64,000 nt of DNA from Lachnospiraceae bacterium MD335 (GCA_000403335.2 KE159628.1:661286-725285), one strand, 5' to 3'; positions 33,201-39,324 are shown, numbered from the stretch's first letter. The notes: generated by a model not told the origin, from the letters alone. Made by a program: numbers and translations.

Positions 33201-33794
33201 ATGAGAAAAAAGATTTTAAAATCGGCGCTGCTTACATTGCTGTTTAGCTTACTGCTTTCAGTCAATGTATTTGCAGCAGGACTGACGCAGGATGCTGCAG
33301 GAATCCATTATCTCAACGATGATGGCACTTATGCGGTTTCTACTTGGGTGGAAATATCAAATCTTTGGTTTCTATTCGACGCAAATGGTGTTTGCGTTAA
33401 TCCAACAGGAGCGCTTGCACCAAACGATGCAGACGGATGCTATCAGGTGGTAACATCTTATACGCCGTTCGTGACAGAAGACGCCGCGTTGCTCAACCAG
33501 TGTCTGACAAATGGAACGGTAGTAAATTTGGAAGGGCAGTATTTTATCACTCCGCAGGCAGCAACTGTAATGCGTAATGCCAATAGGGCAGCAGTTGCAG
33601 ATGCAGGTACGGCACAGGTTACAACGGAAACCGCCGTGCAGGCGCAACCGGGACCGATTGTTTGGATTACTGCTACAGGTTCAAAATATCATGCCATTAA
33701 CACTTGCGGAAAGACTAACCCGAATAATGCAAGCCAGGTAACTTTAGAACAGGCAGTAGCCCTTGGGCTCCAAGCCTGTGGCAAATGCTATTAA
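33201..33794 (+). CDS. Secreted prophage protein with C-terminal His/Cys motif
   Basis: 197 aa from ATG 33201 behind GAAAGAAGG. A signal peptide (LLTLLFSLLLSVNVFAA) is followed by a wall-binding-like repeat (GIHYLNDDGTYAVSTWVEIS then WFLFDANGV). The C-terminus, WITATGSKYHAINTCGKTNP...EQAVALGLQACGKC, fits the YHxxxC...A...G...CxxC motif seen at the end of many secreted nucleases and lysogenic-conversion proteins. Standing alone beside int with its own terminator, it is probably expressed from the lysogen. Function unknown. Confidence 0.72.
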   Translation: MRKKILKSALLTLLFSLLLSVNVFAAGLTQDAAGIHYLNDDGTYAVSTWVEISNLWFLFDANGVCVNPTGALAPNDADGCYQVVTSYTPFVTEDAALLNQCLTNGTVVNLEGQYFITPQAATVMRNANRAAVADAGTAQVTTETAVQAQPGPIVWITATGSKYHAINTCGKTNPNNASQVTLEQAVALGLQACGKCY

Positions 33795-33814
33795 AATTTA
33801 ATATTGGAATATGT

Positions 33815-33850
33815 ACAAAACGCTCCGGCATCTCAACCGGAGCGTTTTGT
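33815..33850. terminator. Bidirectional terminator
   Basis: A perfect 14-bp stem ACAAAACGCTCCGG / CCGGAGCGTTTTGT lies between convergent genes (33201-33794 and hicB). Confidence 0.88.
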
Positions 33851-33851
33851 A

Positions 33852-34265
33852 TTATCCTTGATTTACATGCAGGTATTCTATAAGCGCATTCTGAAATATT
33901 TTAGAACAGTTCACGCCATCCTCATCAGCTTTTGCGGCAAGCCACGCCGGAAGTGAAAGTGTCTTTTTTACAAATTTGCTGTTAATGCGTTCCCTGATGG
34001 GAGGCATAAACACATCAATTAACACCGGAATTTGATTAGGGTCGAGAGAAATATCAGTAATTGGTGTTGGAGCAGGCAACTCCTCATTGTCTTGCTCCAT
34101 TCCCCAAATATGAAGTCCCATAGCCTCTTTAGCATTTTTTAGAGCCATTTCGGTATCACCTGCATCGGCACAAGGGTAACAGCCAGGTAAATCCGGAAAC
34201 TCAATACATATACCGTCATCATCGTAAGAAAATACTGCAACATATGAATATCTGTCCTTTAACAT
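33852..34265 (-). CDS. hicB: HicB-family antitoxin
   Basis: 137 aa. The RNase-H-like HicB fold is recognisable (YSYVAVFSYDDDGICIEFPD then LPGCYPCADAGDTEMALKNA), followed by a C-terminal ribbon-helix-helix region (KFVKKTLSLPAWLAAKADED) that would bind the operator. It neutralises the HicA toxin encoded just upstream. The order is hicA then hicB, and the pair carries its own operator-flanked promoter. Confidence 0.88.
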   Translation of the reverse strand: MLKDRYSYVAVFSYDDDGICIEFPDLPGCYPCADAGDTEMALKNAKEAMGLHIWGMEQDNEELPAPTPITDISLDPNQIPVLIDVFMPPIRERINSKFVKKTLSLPAWLAAKADEDGVNCSKIFQNALIEYLHVNQG

Positions 34266-34308
34266 TGAAATCCCTCCTGTAATATATTAGTTTAAGAAAC
34301 CACAGGGA

Positions 34309-34506
34309 TTATGGAAATATAATCCCTGATTGTTTTGAAATACTTTTGAGCGTTCCGGCAGGAATGTCTTTTTTGGGGTGGGTAAGCGTAACTTTTCCTT
34401 TCTTGACAGGATGTTTGTATTGGTGGTGATCACCGTCGCATCCGACTTCGTACCAACCGTCTTTTCTAAGTATCTCAAGAATTTCTCTTGATGAGTAGCT
34501 TTTCAT
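34309..34506 (-). CDS. hicA: HicA-family toxin
   Basis: 65 aa. SYSSREILEILRKDGWYEV, then GDHHQYKHP with the catalytic His, and KVTLTHPKKDIPAGTLKSIS form the double-stranded-RNA-binding-domain-like HicA fold that cleaves mRNA. AGGAGG sits on the minus strand upstream. Likely role: prophage stabilisation or superinfection defence. Confidence 0.88.
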   Translation of the reverse strand: MKSYSSREILEILRKDGWYEVGCDGDHHQYKHPVKKGKVTLTHPKKDIPAGTLKSISKQSGIIFP

Positions 34507-34531
34507 ATATAGGATACCTCCTTATGATTAT

Positions 34532-34560
34532 ATTATAATACATAATAAATTACGTGTCAA
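34532..34560 (-). promoter_or_regulatory. hicAB promoter
   Basis: On the minus strand TTGACA (34555-34560), 17-bp spacer, TATAAT (34532-34537). Confidence 0.8.
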
Positions 34561-34592
34561 TATGTTTTGATAAATAATTTATTATGTATTAT
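34535..34592. promoter_or_regulatory. hicAB operator: perfect 17-bp inverted repeat
   Basis: ATAATACATAATAAATT (34535-34551) and AATTTATTATGTATTAT (34576-34592) are exact reverse complements separated by 24 bp. One arm overlaps the -10 and spacer and the other lies upstream of the -35. Autoregulation by HicB binding both arms is inferred. Confidence 0.72.
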
Positions 34593-34799
34593 GACTGAAA
34601 TACTTTATGCAAACCGCAGTATGTAGTAAACTATGAAAACATGACGGTTACATTTTTGTGGTTGTCGCCGAAATTTGTGCCGGAAATAAGATATGAAAAA
34701 ACGAGGGTAGAATTTATACCTTATAAAATGATAAAATGCTTGCATAGAGAAACATCGTGCAAAACGGATATTGATAATTTAAAACAAAGGAGCGGTATT

Positions 34800-34913
34800 A
34801 TGAGAAACTATAAAGAAAAGGTCATTGAGCTTATAAAGCAGATAGATGATGAAAGCTTCTTGAAAAAATTATATTATTTGATACTTGCAAACAAAAACAG
34901 GGTAGGGCGTTAG
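34800..34913 (+). CDS. Small hypothetical phage protein
   Basis: 37 aa from ATG 34800 with AAAGGAG 8 bp upstream: RNYKEKVIELIKQIDDESFL then KKLYYLILANK. Similar one- or two-helix mini-proteins are common beside repressors in Firmicutes prophages. Its end overlaps the convergent repressor gene by 4 bp. Confidence 0.5.
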   Translation: MRNYKEKVIELIKQIDDESFLKKLYYLILANKNRVGR

Positions 34914-35296
34914 TTCCTATCCTGTTGCTTTTTCATCACGGATTTAATAAATTGCACAACCGTTTTTTTGTTGTCGTCGTTAAGTTCGGAGTATGATTTT
35001 ATAATATCTAAAATTATATCACGGAAAGAACTATCTACGCCGTTCATTAGTAATTCTATGTATTCGATGCCGCTTTCCTCTGACAGGTCATAAACTGGCT
35101 CAATGCCATCACGCAGCCATTCCTCACGGACATTAAACTCACGACAGATCGATTTAAACATTTGTTCGGTTACGCCTCTATTTCCGTTTTCAATGTTAGA
35201 TATAGTAGATTTAGTAACACCGATTTTCTCACCAAATTTTTCCATAGTTAAATCATTAGCTTTTCGTATTTTCCTAACTCGGTTATTTATCGTCAC
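34910..35296 (-). CDS. CI-like XRE-family phage repressor
   Basis: 128 aa from a GTG start at 35296 (GGGGGTGA upstream). Residues 4-65 form an XRE helix-turn-helix (RVRKIRKANDLTMEKFGEKI, GVTKSTISNIENGNR). The C-terminus is a short helical domain lacking a LexA-like peptidase, so induction would need an antirepressor or a separate protease. Divergent from the early gene at 35459 with operator repeats between them. Confidence 0.85.
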   Translation of the reverse strand: MTINNRVRKIRKANDLTMEKFGEKIGVTKSTISNIENGNRGVTEQMFKSICREFNVREEWLRDGIEPVYDLSEESGIEYIELLMNGVDSSFRDIILDIIKSYSELNDDNKKTVVQFIKSVMKKQQDRN

Positions 35297-35333
35297 CCAA
35301 TCACCCCCTTGTAAATAAGGATAACATTTAAAA

Positions 35334-35421
35334 GTTTGCGTGTCAATAAAAAAAGTATTCAAACGCAACAAAATAGTATTGACAAAGTATGCGAACAGAA
35401 CTATAATGTATTCAAGCGCAA
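35334..35421. promoter_or_regulatory. Phage repressor operator repeats
   Basis: GTATTCAAACGCAA (35355-35368), GTATGCGAACAGAA (35387-35400, imperfect) and GTATTCAAGCGCAA (35408-35421), plus a related inverted copy (TTTGCGTGTCAATA) at about 35334. They flank and interleave the early promoter. Confidence 0.65.
35379..35407 (+). promoter_or_regulatory. Early promoter of the right arm
   Basis: TTGACA (35379-35384), 17-bp spacer, TATAAT (35402-35407), overlapped by operator repeats. Confidence 0.8.
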
Positions 35422-35458
35422 CGAAAGCGACAAGAAAAAGGAAAGGAGGATGTTGATC

Positions 35459-35632
35459 ATGGCAGCAGCGACAATGGAAAAACAAACAACGGCAAAAGAC
35501 GAGACAACCCTAGAAAGCATTAGGGACAGCCTGTTAAAACTCGACGAAACGTCCTTACAGGAAGTTTCACAGGTTGTCAATTCATTTTTGATAGTCCAAA
35601 AAGTCAAAAGCGGCTTGGAAAAAGTCGGGTAA
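35459..35632 (+). CDS. Small early phage protein
   Basis: 57 aa from ATG 35459 with AAAGGAGG 11 bp upstream. The sequence is helical (TLESIRDSLLKLDETSLQEV then VNSFLIVQKVKSG). It is the first gene after the repressor-controlled promoter. No family recognised. Confidence 0.6.
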   Translation: MAAATMEKQTTAKDETTLESIRDSLLKLDETSLQEVSQVVNSFLIVQKVKSGLEKVG

Positions 35633-35640
35633 CAAGGGCA

Positions 35641-35828
35641 ATGTCATTTAGTTAGGAAAAGAGTTTGTTTCGGTTTTGCTGCTTCTTCCCAAGGGGGACA
35701 GGGCAATATTGCTTTCAAACGCAAATGCATTCAAAACCCGAAATGACATTGAAAAGCTCAAAGCCAAAGCAGATAAAAGAACGCATCCGGCAGCAGAACC
35801 GCCGGAGCTGGCAGCAGGAGGGAGGTGA
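35641..35828 (+). pseudogene. Frame-disrupted small phage gene
   Basis: ATG 35641 gives MSFS and stops, but from 35652 the adjacent frame is open to TGA 35828: GKEFVSVLLLLPKGDRAILL then SNANAFKTRNDIEKLKAKAD, ending PPELAAGGR. A one-base indel near 35651 would account for this. Its last 60 bp belong to a repeat duplicated at 36345-36406. Confidence 0.35.
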
Positions 35829-35830
35829 GG
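35769..35830 (+). repeat. Direct repeat A, copy 1
   Basis: 62 bp matching 36345-36406 with one mismatch. It ends in the ribosome-binding stretch GGCAGCAGGAGGGAGGTG, which recurs at 37453-37470 and in altered form at 37784-37803. Each copy lies just before a plus-strand gene. Confidence 0.85.
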
Positions 35831-35842
35831 AAAAGCGAAAAT

Positions 35843-35971
35843 ATGGATAAAGGAATGCATATAGGTGGAGTTATAACAGGGATTTTGATAACAGAATTAA
35901 TATTTTATAAACTTACAGGATACTGCGTATTAACCATTCTGCTACAACTGCTGTTACAATACCTGAAATAA
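35843..35971 (+). CDS. Small membrane protein, first convergent pair
   Basis: 42 aa from ATG 35843 (in-frame GTG at 35825 also possible), downstream of repeat A. It is nearly all hydrophobic: GGVITGILITELIFYKLTGY then TILLQLLLQYLK. Its last 59 nt overlap, on the opposite strand, the end of the 35913-36263 gene. No family; phage small membrane peptides can be exclusion factors. Confidence 0.45.
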   Translation: MDKGMHIGGVITGILITELIFYKLTGYCVLTILLQLLLQYLK

Positions 35972-36263
35972 ATCCGGGCAGCCACTTAGTAAGAAAAGCA
36001 ATTTTAAAACTGTCCATGAGAAATTTGAAGCGGTAATATCCCTCATATGTCAGACTAAAGTAAATGCTCGTGGGGTGATTAGATAATTTAAGATAACCCT
36101 GATTTGCTAAGGAACGAATTATTAGGGGCATGTCTTCGTTTTTATAGCTGACTTCAATTTTATCACATAAAAACTTTTTCTTATCGGGGTCTAAAAAGAT
36201 TATTTCTGAAAAACCAAAATGTTTTTTAATAAGGCGTAATGCTTTGCGTTCTTGTTTAATCAT
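35913..36263 (-). CDS. Hypothetical membrane-anchored protein, first convergent pair
   Basis: 116 aa from ATG 36263 with AGGAGAAA upstream. A winged-helix-like N-terminal region (MIKQERKALRLIKKHFGFSE, then MPLIIRSLANQGYLKLSNHP) is followed by a C-terminal membrane helix (FISGIVTAVVAEWLIRSIL). Transcribed from a promoter (TTGCGC/TATACT, minus strand 36343-36315) with a palindrome downstream. Its 3' end overlaps the convergent small membrane gene. Confidence 0.6.
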   Translation of the reverse strand: MIKQERKALRLIKKHFGFSEIIFLDPDKKKFLCDKIEVSYKNEDMPLIIRSLANQGYLKLSNHPTSIYFSLTYEGYYRFKFLMDSFKIAFLTKWLPGFISGIVTAVVAEWLIRSIL

Positions 36264-36282
36264 AAGTATTTCTCCTAGTATA

Positions 36283-36322
36283 TGTACTCGGCTGTTGCAA
36301 CAGCCTGTAAGAACAGTATAGG
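36283..36322. repeat. Direct repeat B, copy 1 (promoter-operator module)
   Basis: TGTACTCGGCTGTTGCAACA through AGTATAGG, repeated at 37387-37425 with two differences in the first 40 bases. It contains the 16-bp perfect palindrome GGCTGTTGCAACAGCC (36290-36305) and a minus-strand -10 (TATACT) 17 bp from TTGCGC. Confidence 0.8.
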
Positions 36323-36344
36323 GGAAATTCAGGGAAAGCGCAAG

Positions 36345-36406
36345 GCAGACAAAAGAACGCATCCGGCAGCAGAACCGCCGGAGCTGGCAGCAGGAGGGAG
36401 GTGAGG
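36345..36406 (+). repeat. Direct repeat A, copy 2
   Basis: 62 bp identical to 35769-35830 except one base (36350 C instead of T). Provides the ribosome binding site for the 36410 gene. Confidence 0.85.
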
Positions 36407-36409
36407 GAA

Positions 36410-36883
36410 GTGAACGAAGCATGTGAAAAAGGTGGAGTGACAACACAAATGGAAGTACTTGATGATGCAATAGAGGAATGTATTCAAAGATTTAAAGATG
36501 AAACAACTGGAAATGGAACAAGGATACTAATTGTTGAATTTGAGGAGCTTATGCTGTTAAGAACGAAACTGTTGACGCAAATGGTAATAGCAGATCAACA
36601 GGTAAAGCATATATTCAAAAGATACAAATATCAACCTAAAGAAAAAATACCTAAAGAAATAAAGAGAAAATTGGAATTTCAACCTTTGAATATTTCAAAT
36701 GTTGAAAAGAGTGGCAAAGCTGAAAATGCCGTATGGGAAGAACTGGACTGCGCATATAAAAAAGCTGACCGCAATTCTAAAATAGCGTTAGGAATTACGG
36801 TCGCAGCATTTGTACTGCTTATTTTAGCACATTTAGATAAGATAATATCTTTTGTATGTTATGCACTATCTTATCTGCATTAG
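36410..36883 (+). CDS. Hypothetical C-tail-anchored protein, second convergent pair
   Basis: 157 aa from GTG 36410, 5 bp after GGGAGGTGAGG. The soluble helical part (DDAIEECIQRFKDET, LMLLRTKLLTQMVIADQQVK) ends in a membrane helix (IALGITVAAFVLLILAHLDK) and the tail IISFVCYALSYLH. The last 65 nt overlap the opposite-strand gene 36819-37367, whose product ends in a similar ADKI...ILSYL tail because the overlap is partly palindromic. Family unknown. Confidence 0.6.
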   Translation: MNEACEKGGVTTQMEVLDDAIEECIQRFKDETTGNGTRILIVEFEELMLLRTKLLTQMVIADQQVKHIFKRYKYQPKEKIPKEIKRKLEFQPLNISNVEKSGKAENAVWEELDCAYKKADRNSKIALGITVAAFVLLILAHLDKIISFVCYALSYLH

Positions 36884-37367
36884 CAAGTATGGCTGCCATA
36901 AGGGACAAAACAGAGATTGCAATTGACAGATATGCCTTAAAATTAGCGCGTTTAGATGCTTTTTTGGCTCCTTCTGCTTGTTGCGTGGCTAGTTCAGCCT
37001 GTTTGGCAGCACTATCGGCAATTGCCTTTATAGCATCTGCCTGTGAGGAAATAGAGCTTAATTGCTGCTGCATTGAACTGGCAATGGATTTGAATGCTTC
37101 AAGTTCTTCGGCGCGCTGTTTTTGGATAAGAGCATTCTGCTCCATGATGTAATCATGGTGTTTTAATGCAGCACGACCAAGCTCGGTGATTGAAAGTTGA
37201 GCGTCATCATCGCATTCAACAAGATTTGCTGCTAGCAACATCTCAATTTGTCCACCGACTGTAGGTTCGTCAAAGAGAAAGTCACCATGGAGAGTATTGG
37301 GTTGCTCCAGTATTTGTTCAAGCAATTCGAAACCTGCTTCGGCAATGCCTTCAAAAGGTTTACTCAT
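36819..37367 (-). CDS. Hypothetical coiled-coil, tail-anchored protein, second convergent pair
   Basis: 182 aa from ATG 37367 with AAAGGAAAT upstream. A winged-helix-like region (GGQIEMLLAANLVECDDDAQ, LSITELGRAALKHHD) is followed by a coiled coil (EELEAFKSIASSMQQQLSSI...), then a membrane helix (AYLSIAISVLSLMAAILANA) and the tail DKIVHNIQKILSYL. The same winged-helix, then membrane-tail plan appears in the 35913-36263 protein. Transcribed from repeat B copy 2. Confidence 0.62.
   Translation of the reverse strand: MSKPFEGIAEAGFELLEQILEQPNTLHGDFLFDEPTVGGQIEMLLAANLVECDDDAQLSITELGRAALKHHDYIMEQNALIQKQRAEELEAFKSIASSMQQQLSSISSQADAIKAIADSAAKQAELATQQAEGAKKASKRANFKAYLSIAISVLSLMAAILANADKIVHNIQKILSYLNVLK
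36850..36883. other. Palindromic 3' overlap of two convergent genes
   Basis: AGATAAGATA near 36836 and TATCTTATCT near 36868 are inverted repeats inside the shared 3' coding region, so both strands encode a DKI...LSYL tail. A hairpin here could also terminate transcription from either side. Confidence 0.6.
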
Positions 37368-37386
37368 AATCAAATTTCCTTTCTTT

Positions 37387-37425
37387 TGTACTTGGCTGCT
37401 GCAACAGCCTGTAAGAACAGTATAG
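37387..37425. repeat. Direct repeat B, copy 2 (promoter-operator module)
   Basis: TGTACTTGGCTGCTGCAACA through AGTATAGG. The palindrome is GGCTGCTGCAACAGCC (one mismatch). On the minus strand TTGAAC (37447-37442), 17-bp spacer, TATACT (37424-37419) drives the 37367 gene. Confidence 0.8.
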
Positions 37426-37477
37426 GAGAAATGTGAGATAAGTTCAAGATGGGGCAGCAGGAGGGAGGTGGGGAGAG

Positions 37478-37618
37478 ATGCTAGAGAACGTAGATAAGAC
37501 AATAAACGCAATCTGCGACTGGATTCAGCAAGAAATAAGTGATAATAATAACCCTATAGTAATAACAGAAGCAATAAAAAGCTTGGCGGAGTTGGTATCT
37601 GCCAGGGGAATAAATTAA
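37478..37618 (+). CDS. Small hypothetical phage protein
   Basis: 46 aa from ATG 37478 behind GGGAGGTGGGG, part of the recurring repeat-A ribosome-binding stretch. The sequence (MLENVDKTINAICDWIQQEI then ITEAIKSLAELVSA) is a helical mini-protein of the type found in Lachnospiraceae prophage early regions. Confidence 0.55.
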   Translation: MLENVDKTINAICDWIQQEISDNNNPIVITEAIKSLAELVSARGIN

Positions 37619-37649
37619 ATGAAAGAAATTAAATAACAAAAAGCCGATT

Positions 37650-37752
37650 CGCCCTGTGCGTGGTGTGTCAAAACAATACACGCCACACGATCATACGTAT
37701 CTCCTTTAGTTATACGGTGGTGCATCATTATTGGTGCATCACGCACAGGGCG
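37650..37752 (+). ncRNA. Candidate structured RNA or complex operator
   Basis: A perfect 13-bp outer stem CGCCCTGTGCGTG / CACGCACAGGGCG encloses an inner hairpin GTGGTGTGT / ACACGCCAC (one G-U), a small CGTAT/ATACG hairpin, and a direct repeat GGTGCATCA that also holds self-complementary TGCA. The multi-branched layout in a 190-bp gap between genes suggests a regulatory RNA or leader. No known family is matched. Confidence 0.4.
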
Positions 37753-37808
37753 CAACAAAACATCAATGTAAAAAAAGCCAAACAATGGCAGCAGGAAGGA
37801 GGAAAAAC

Positions 37809-38069
37809 ATGGTAAGAGGATTTAAACCGGAAGCGACACGGAAGAATGAAGACTTTGCCCGCATCATAAGGATGAAATTAGTCGAGCATGAAATATCTCG
37901 CTATAAGATCATGAAGGCTACGGGAATAGGTTCGACGACGCTGTCACACCGATTTTATGCCCAAAAAGCAAGCCCGGCTCCGGACCTGATGACAGTAAAG
38001 GAGCTGCGCGTGTACTGTAAAGTACTGAAGCTGTCTGATGAAGACATCCTGAATTTTGTAAAAGGATAA
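37809..38069 (+). CDS. Cro/CI-type helix-turn-helix protein
   Basis: 86 aa from ATG 37809 with GGAAGGAGG upstream. NEDFARIIRMKLVEHEISRY, KIMKATGIGSTTLSHRF and LMTVKELRVYCKVLKLSDED fit the helix-turn-helix of Cro-like regulators. It lies after the structured gap region and may bind it. Confidence 0.65.
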   Translation: MVRGFKPEATRKNEDFARIIRMKLVEHEISRYKIMKATGIGSTTLSHRFYAQKASPAPDLMTVKELRVYCKVLKLSDEDILNFVKG

Positions 38070-38196
38070 GGCGGATATATATAAGACATACACGTGAAAA
38101 TACATAAAATATACGACACTTAGGCACAGTGTTTTTATTTTTTACCTTTTTTCAGGAAAAAGAACAGAAAATGGCATGGAGGGAGGTGGCTGAAAG

Positions 38197-38520
38197 GTGA
38201 TATGCAGGGATGAAGCGGAGGTTGTTGACAGGCTGTGCATTCTCGGTGATAAATTCAGGGACCTGTTCTGTCAGAGGAAATACGCTGAAGCGTTATTCAT
38301 CTATCATACAGCGTCAACGGTAGCGGTGTTTATGGATGCGGATTACGACCTGCTGAACTTTCTGTTCGGGCACGGCAATACGGAGGAAACCGACGAAAAA
38401 GGACTGTTCAACAGGGAATGGGTATCCAGGGCACATCTTGAATGTCTGAAACGCGGACAGAACGCACCGTATATATATTTGGAAAAAGAGGACATGGTCA
38501 GGATACTGGAAAGCCTATAA
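38197..38520 (+). CDS. Hypothetical early phage protein
   Basis: 107 aa from GTG 38197 with GGAGGGAGGTGG upstream. The protein is helical and acidic (VVDRLCILGDKFRDLFCQRK, YHTASTVAVFMDADYDLLNF). No family recognised. Confidence 0.6.
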   Translation: MICRDEAEVVDRLCILGDKFRDLFCQRKYAEALFIYHTASTVAVFMDADYDLLNFLFGHGNTEETDEKGLFNREWVSRAHLECLKRGQNAPYIYLEKEDMVRILESL

Positions 38521-38539
38521 CAAGAAAGAAGAAATCTTT

Positions 38540-38770
38540 ATGAGAGAAACATTAAGGAAAGCAAGAAAAGAAAAAGGTCTGACACAGCAGCAGGTGGCAG
38601 ACCAATTGAGAGTAGGCCTTAGGCACTATCAGAAAATAGAAGCTGGAGACACTACGGGTTCTTTTGAGATTTGGGACGCCTTGGAGGACATTCTAGGGAT
38701 ACATCAACGGATACTCCGAGAGACGACAGATAATCGTCACGTTCCAAAAGAAAATCAACAGGAACATTGA
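38540..38770 (+). CDS. XRE-family regulator, convergent with the next gene
   Basis: 76 aa. RETLRKARKEKGLTQQQVAD, QLRVGLRHYQKIEAGDT form the helix-turn-helix. The C-terminal part beyond ILRETTDN lies inside the opposite-strand XRE gene (overlap 38652-38770), so the present C-terminus may be imposed by the junction. Confidence 0.72.
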   Translation: MRETLRKARKEKGLTQQQVADQLRVGLRHYQKIEAGDTTGSFEIWDALEDILGIHQRILRETTDNRHVPKENQQEH

Positions 38771-38927
38771 ATATATCGGATAGCGCAATTAAACCTTCAA
38801 AGGTTGGACGGGCATCACCGCTTTCGTATTTTTGATAGTTACGTAATCCCATATGGAGCTGATCAGCTATTGCCTGCACAGTAAAGCCGCGAGATATTCT
38901 AGTGGCACGTAGTCTGTCTTTAAACAT
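38652..38927 (-). CDS. XRE-family repressor with palindromic operators
   Basis: 91 aa. FKDRLRATRISRGFTVQAIA, DQLHMGLRNYQKYESGDARP, FEGLIALSDIFNVPVDFLLE form the XRE domain. The C-terminal SLECPPRRPKSQKNP is read through the overlapped plus-strand XRE gene and looks like a junction artefact. AGGAGG precedes the start on the minus strand. Two perfect palindromes upstream are probable binding sites. Confidence 0.8.
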   Translation of the reverse strand: MFKDRLRATRISRGFTVQAIADQLHMGLRNYQKYESGDARPTFEGLIALSDIFNVPVDFLLERDDYLSSLGVSVDVSLECPPRRPKSQKNP

Positions 38928-38949
38928 AAGAACCTCCTAAAAGTTAATA

Positions 38950-38978
38950 TTGACTTATGCCATATTATGGCATATAAT
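38950..38978 (+). promoter_or_regulatory. Promoter with operator filling its spacer
   Basis: TTGACT (38950-38955), 17-bp spacer, TATAAT (38973-38978). The operator TATGCCATATTATGGCATA (38956-38974) occupies the whole spacer. Confidence 0.82.
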
Positions 38979-39009
38979 CAAATTAATTAATACGCCATAA
39001 TATGGCGTA
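38956..39009. promoter_or_regulatory. Paired XRE repressor operators
   Basis: Two perfect 19-bp palindromes, TATGCCATATTATGGCATA (38956-38974) and TACGCCATAATATGGCGTA (38991-39009), 35 bp centre to centre, lie between the divergent XRE gene and the 39026 gene. Confidence 0.82.
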
Positions 39010-39025
39010 AAACAGGGAGGTACAT

Positions 39026-39256
39026 ATGAAAGTTACAGAAATGCAGGGCAGACTTGAGCAGGTACAGAACAGGCTAAGCACAATTTATGAAACAACAAAT
39101 GCAATCTCAGCTTCTTTGGATTATCAGATTTTGCGGGCTGACCAAATAGGATTTGCAATGGCAGGAGTGTTGGAAAATATTAATACAACTGTCAGGGAAG
39201 TCGGAGATCTTATCGAGGAAGCAATAAAGATGCGCGGGGTGGTTGAAAGCCTTTAG
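39026..39256 (+). CDS. Small coiled-coil phage protein
   Basis: 76 aa from ATG 39026 behind GGGAGG. Heptad-like helix (EMQGRLEQVQNRLSTIYETT, VREVGDLIEEAIKM). Repressed by the palindromic operators; family unknown. Confidence 0.6.
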   Translation: MKVTEMQGRLEQVQNRLSTIYETTNAISASLDYQILRADQIGFAMAGVLENINTTVREVGDLIEEAIKMRGVVESL

Positions 39257-39324
39257 AACAGAGGGATGAAAGCCTCCTTGGCAACAGTATTAGTATATTA
39301 AAGTTAGGTACACGGGAGTAAAAC

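Noticed and set aside
36345..37470. Repeats A and B as a CRISPR or integron attC array
   Set aside because: Only two or three copies, spaced by whole genes, with ribosome binding sites and promoters; no Cas or IntI gene is near.
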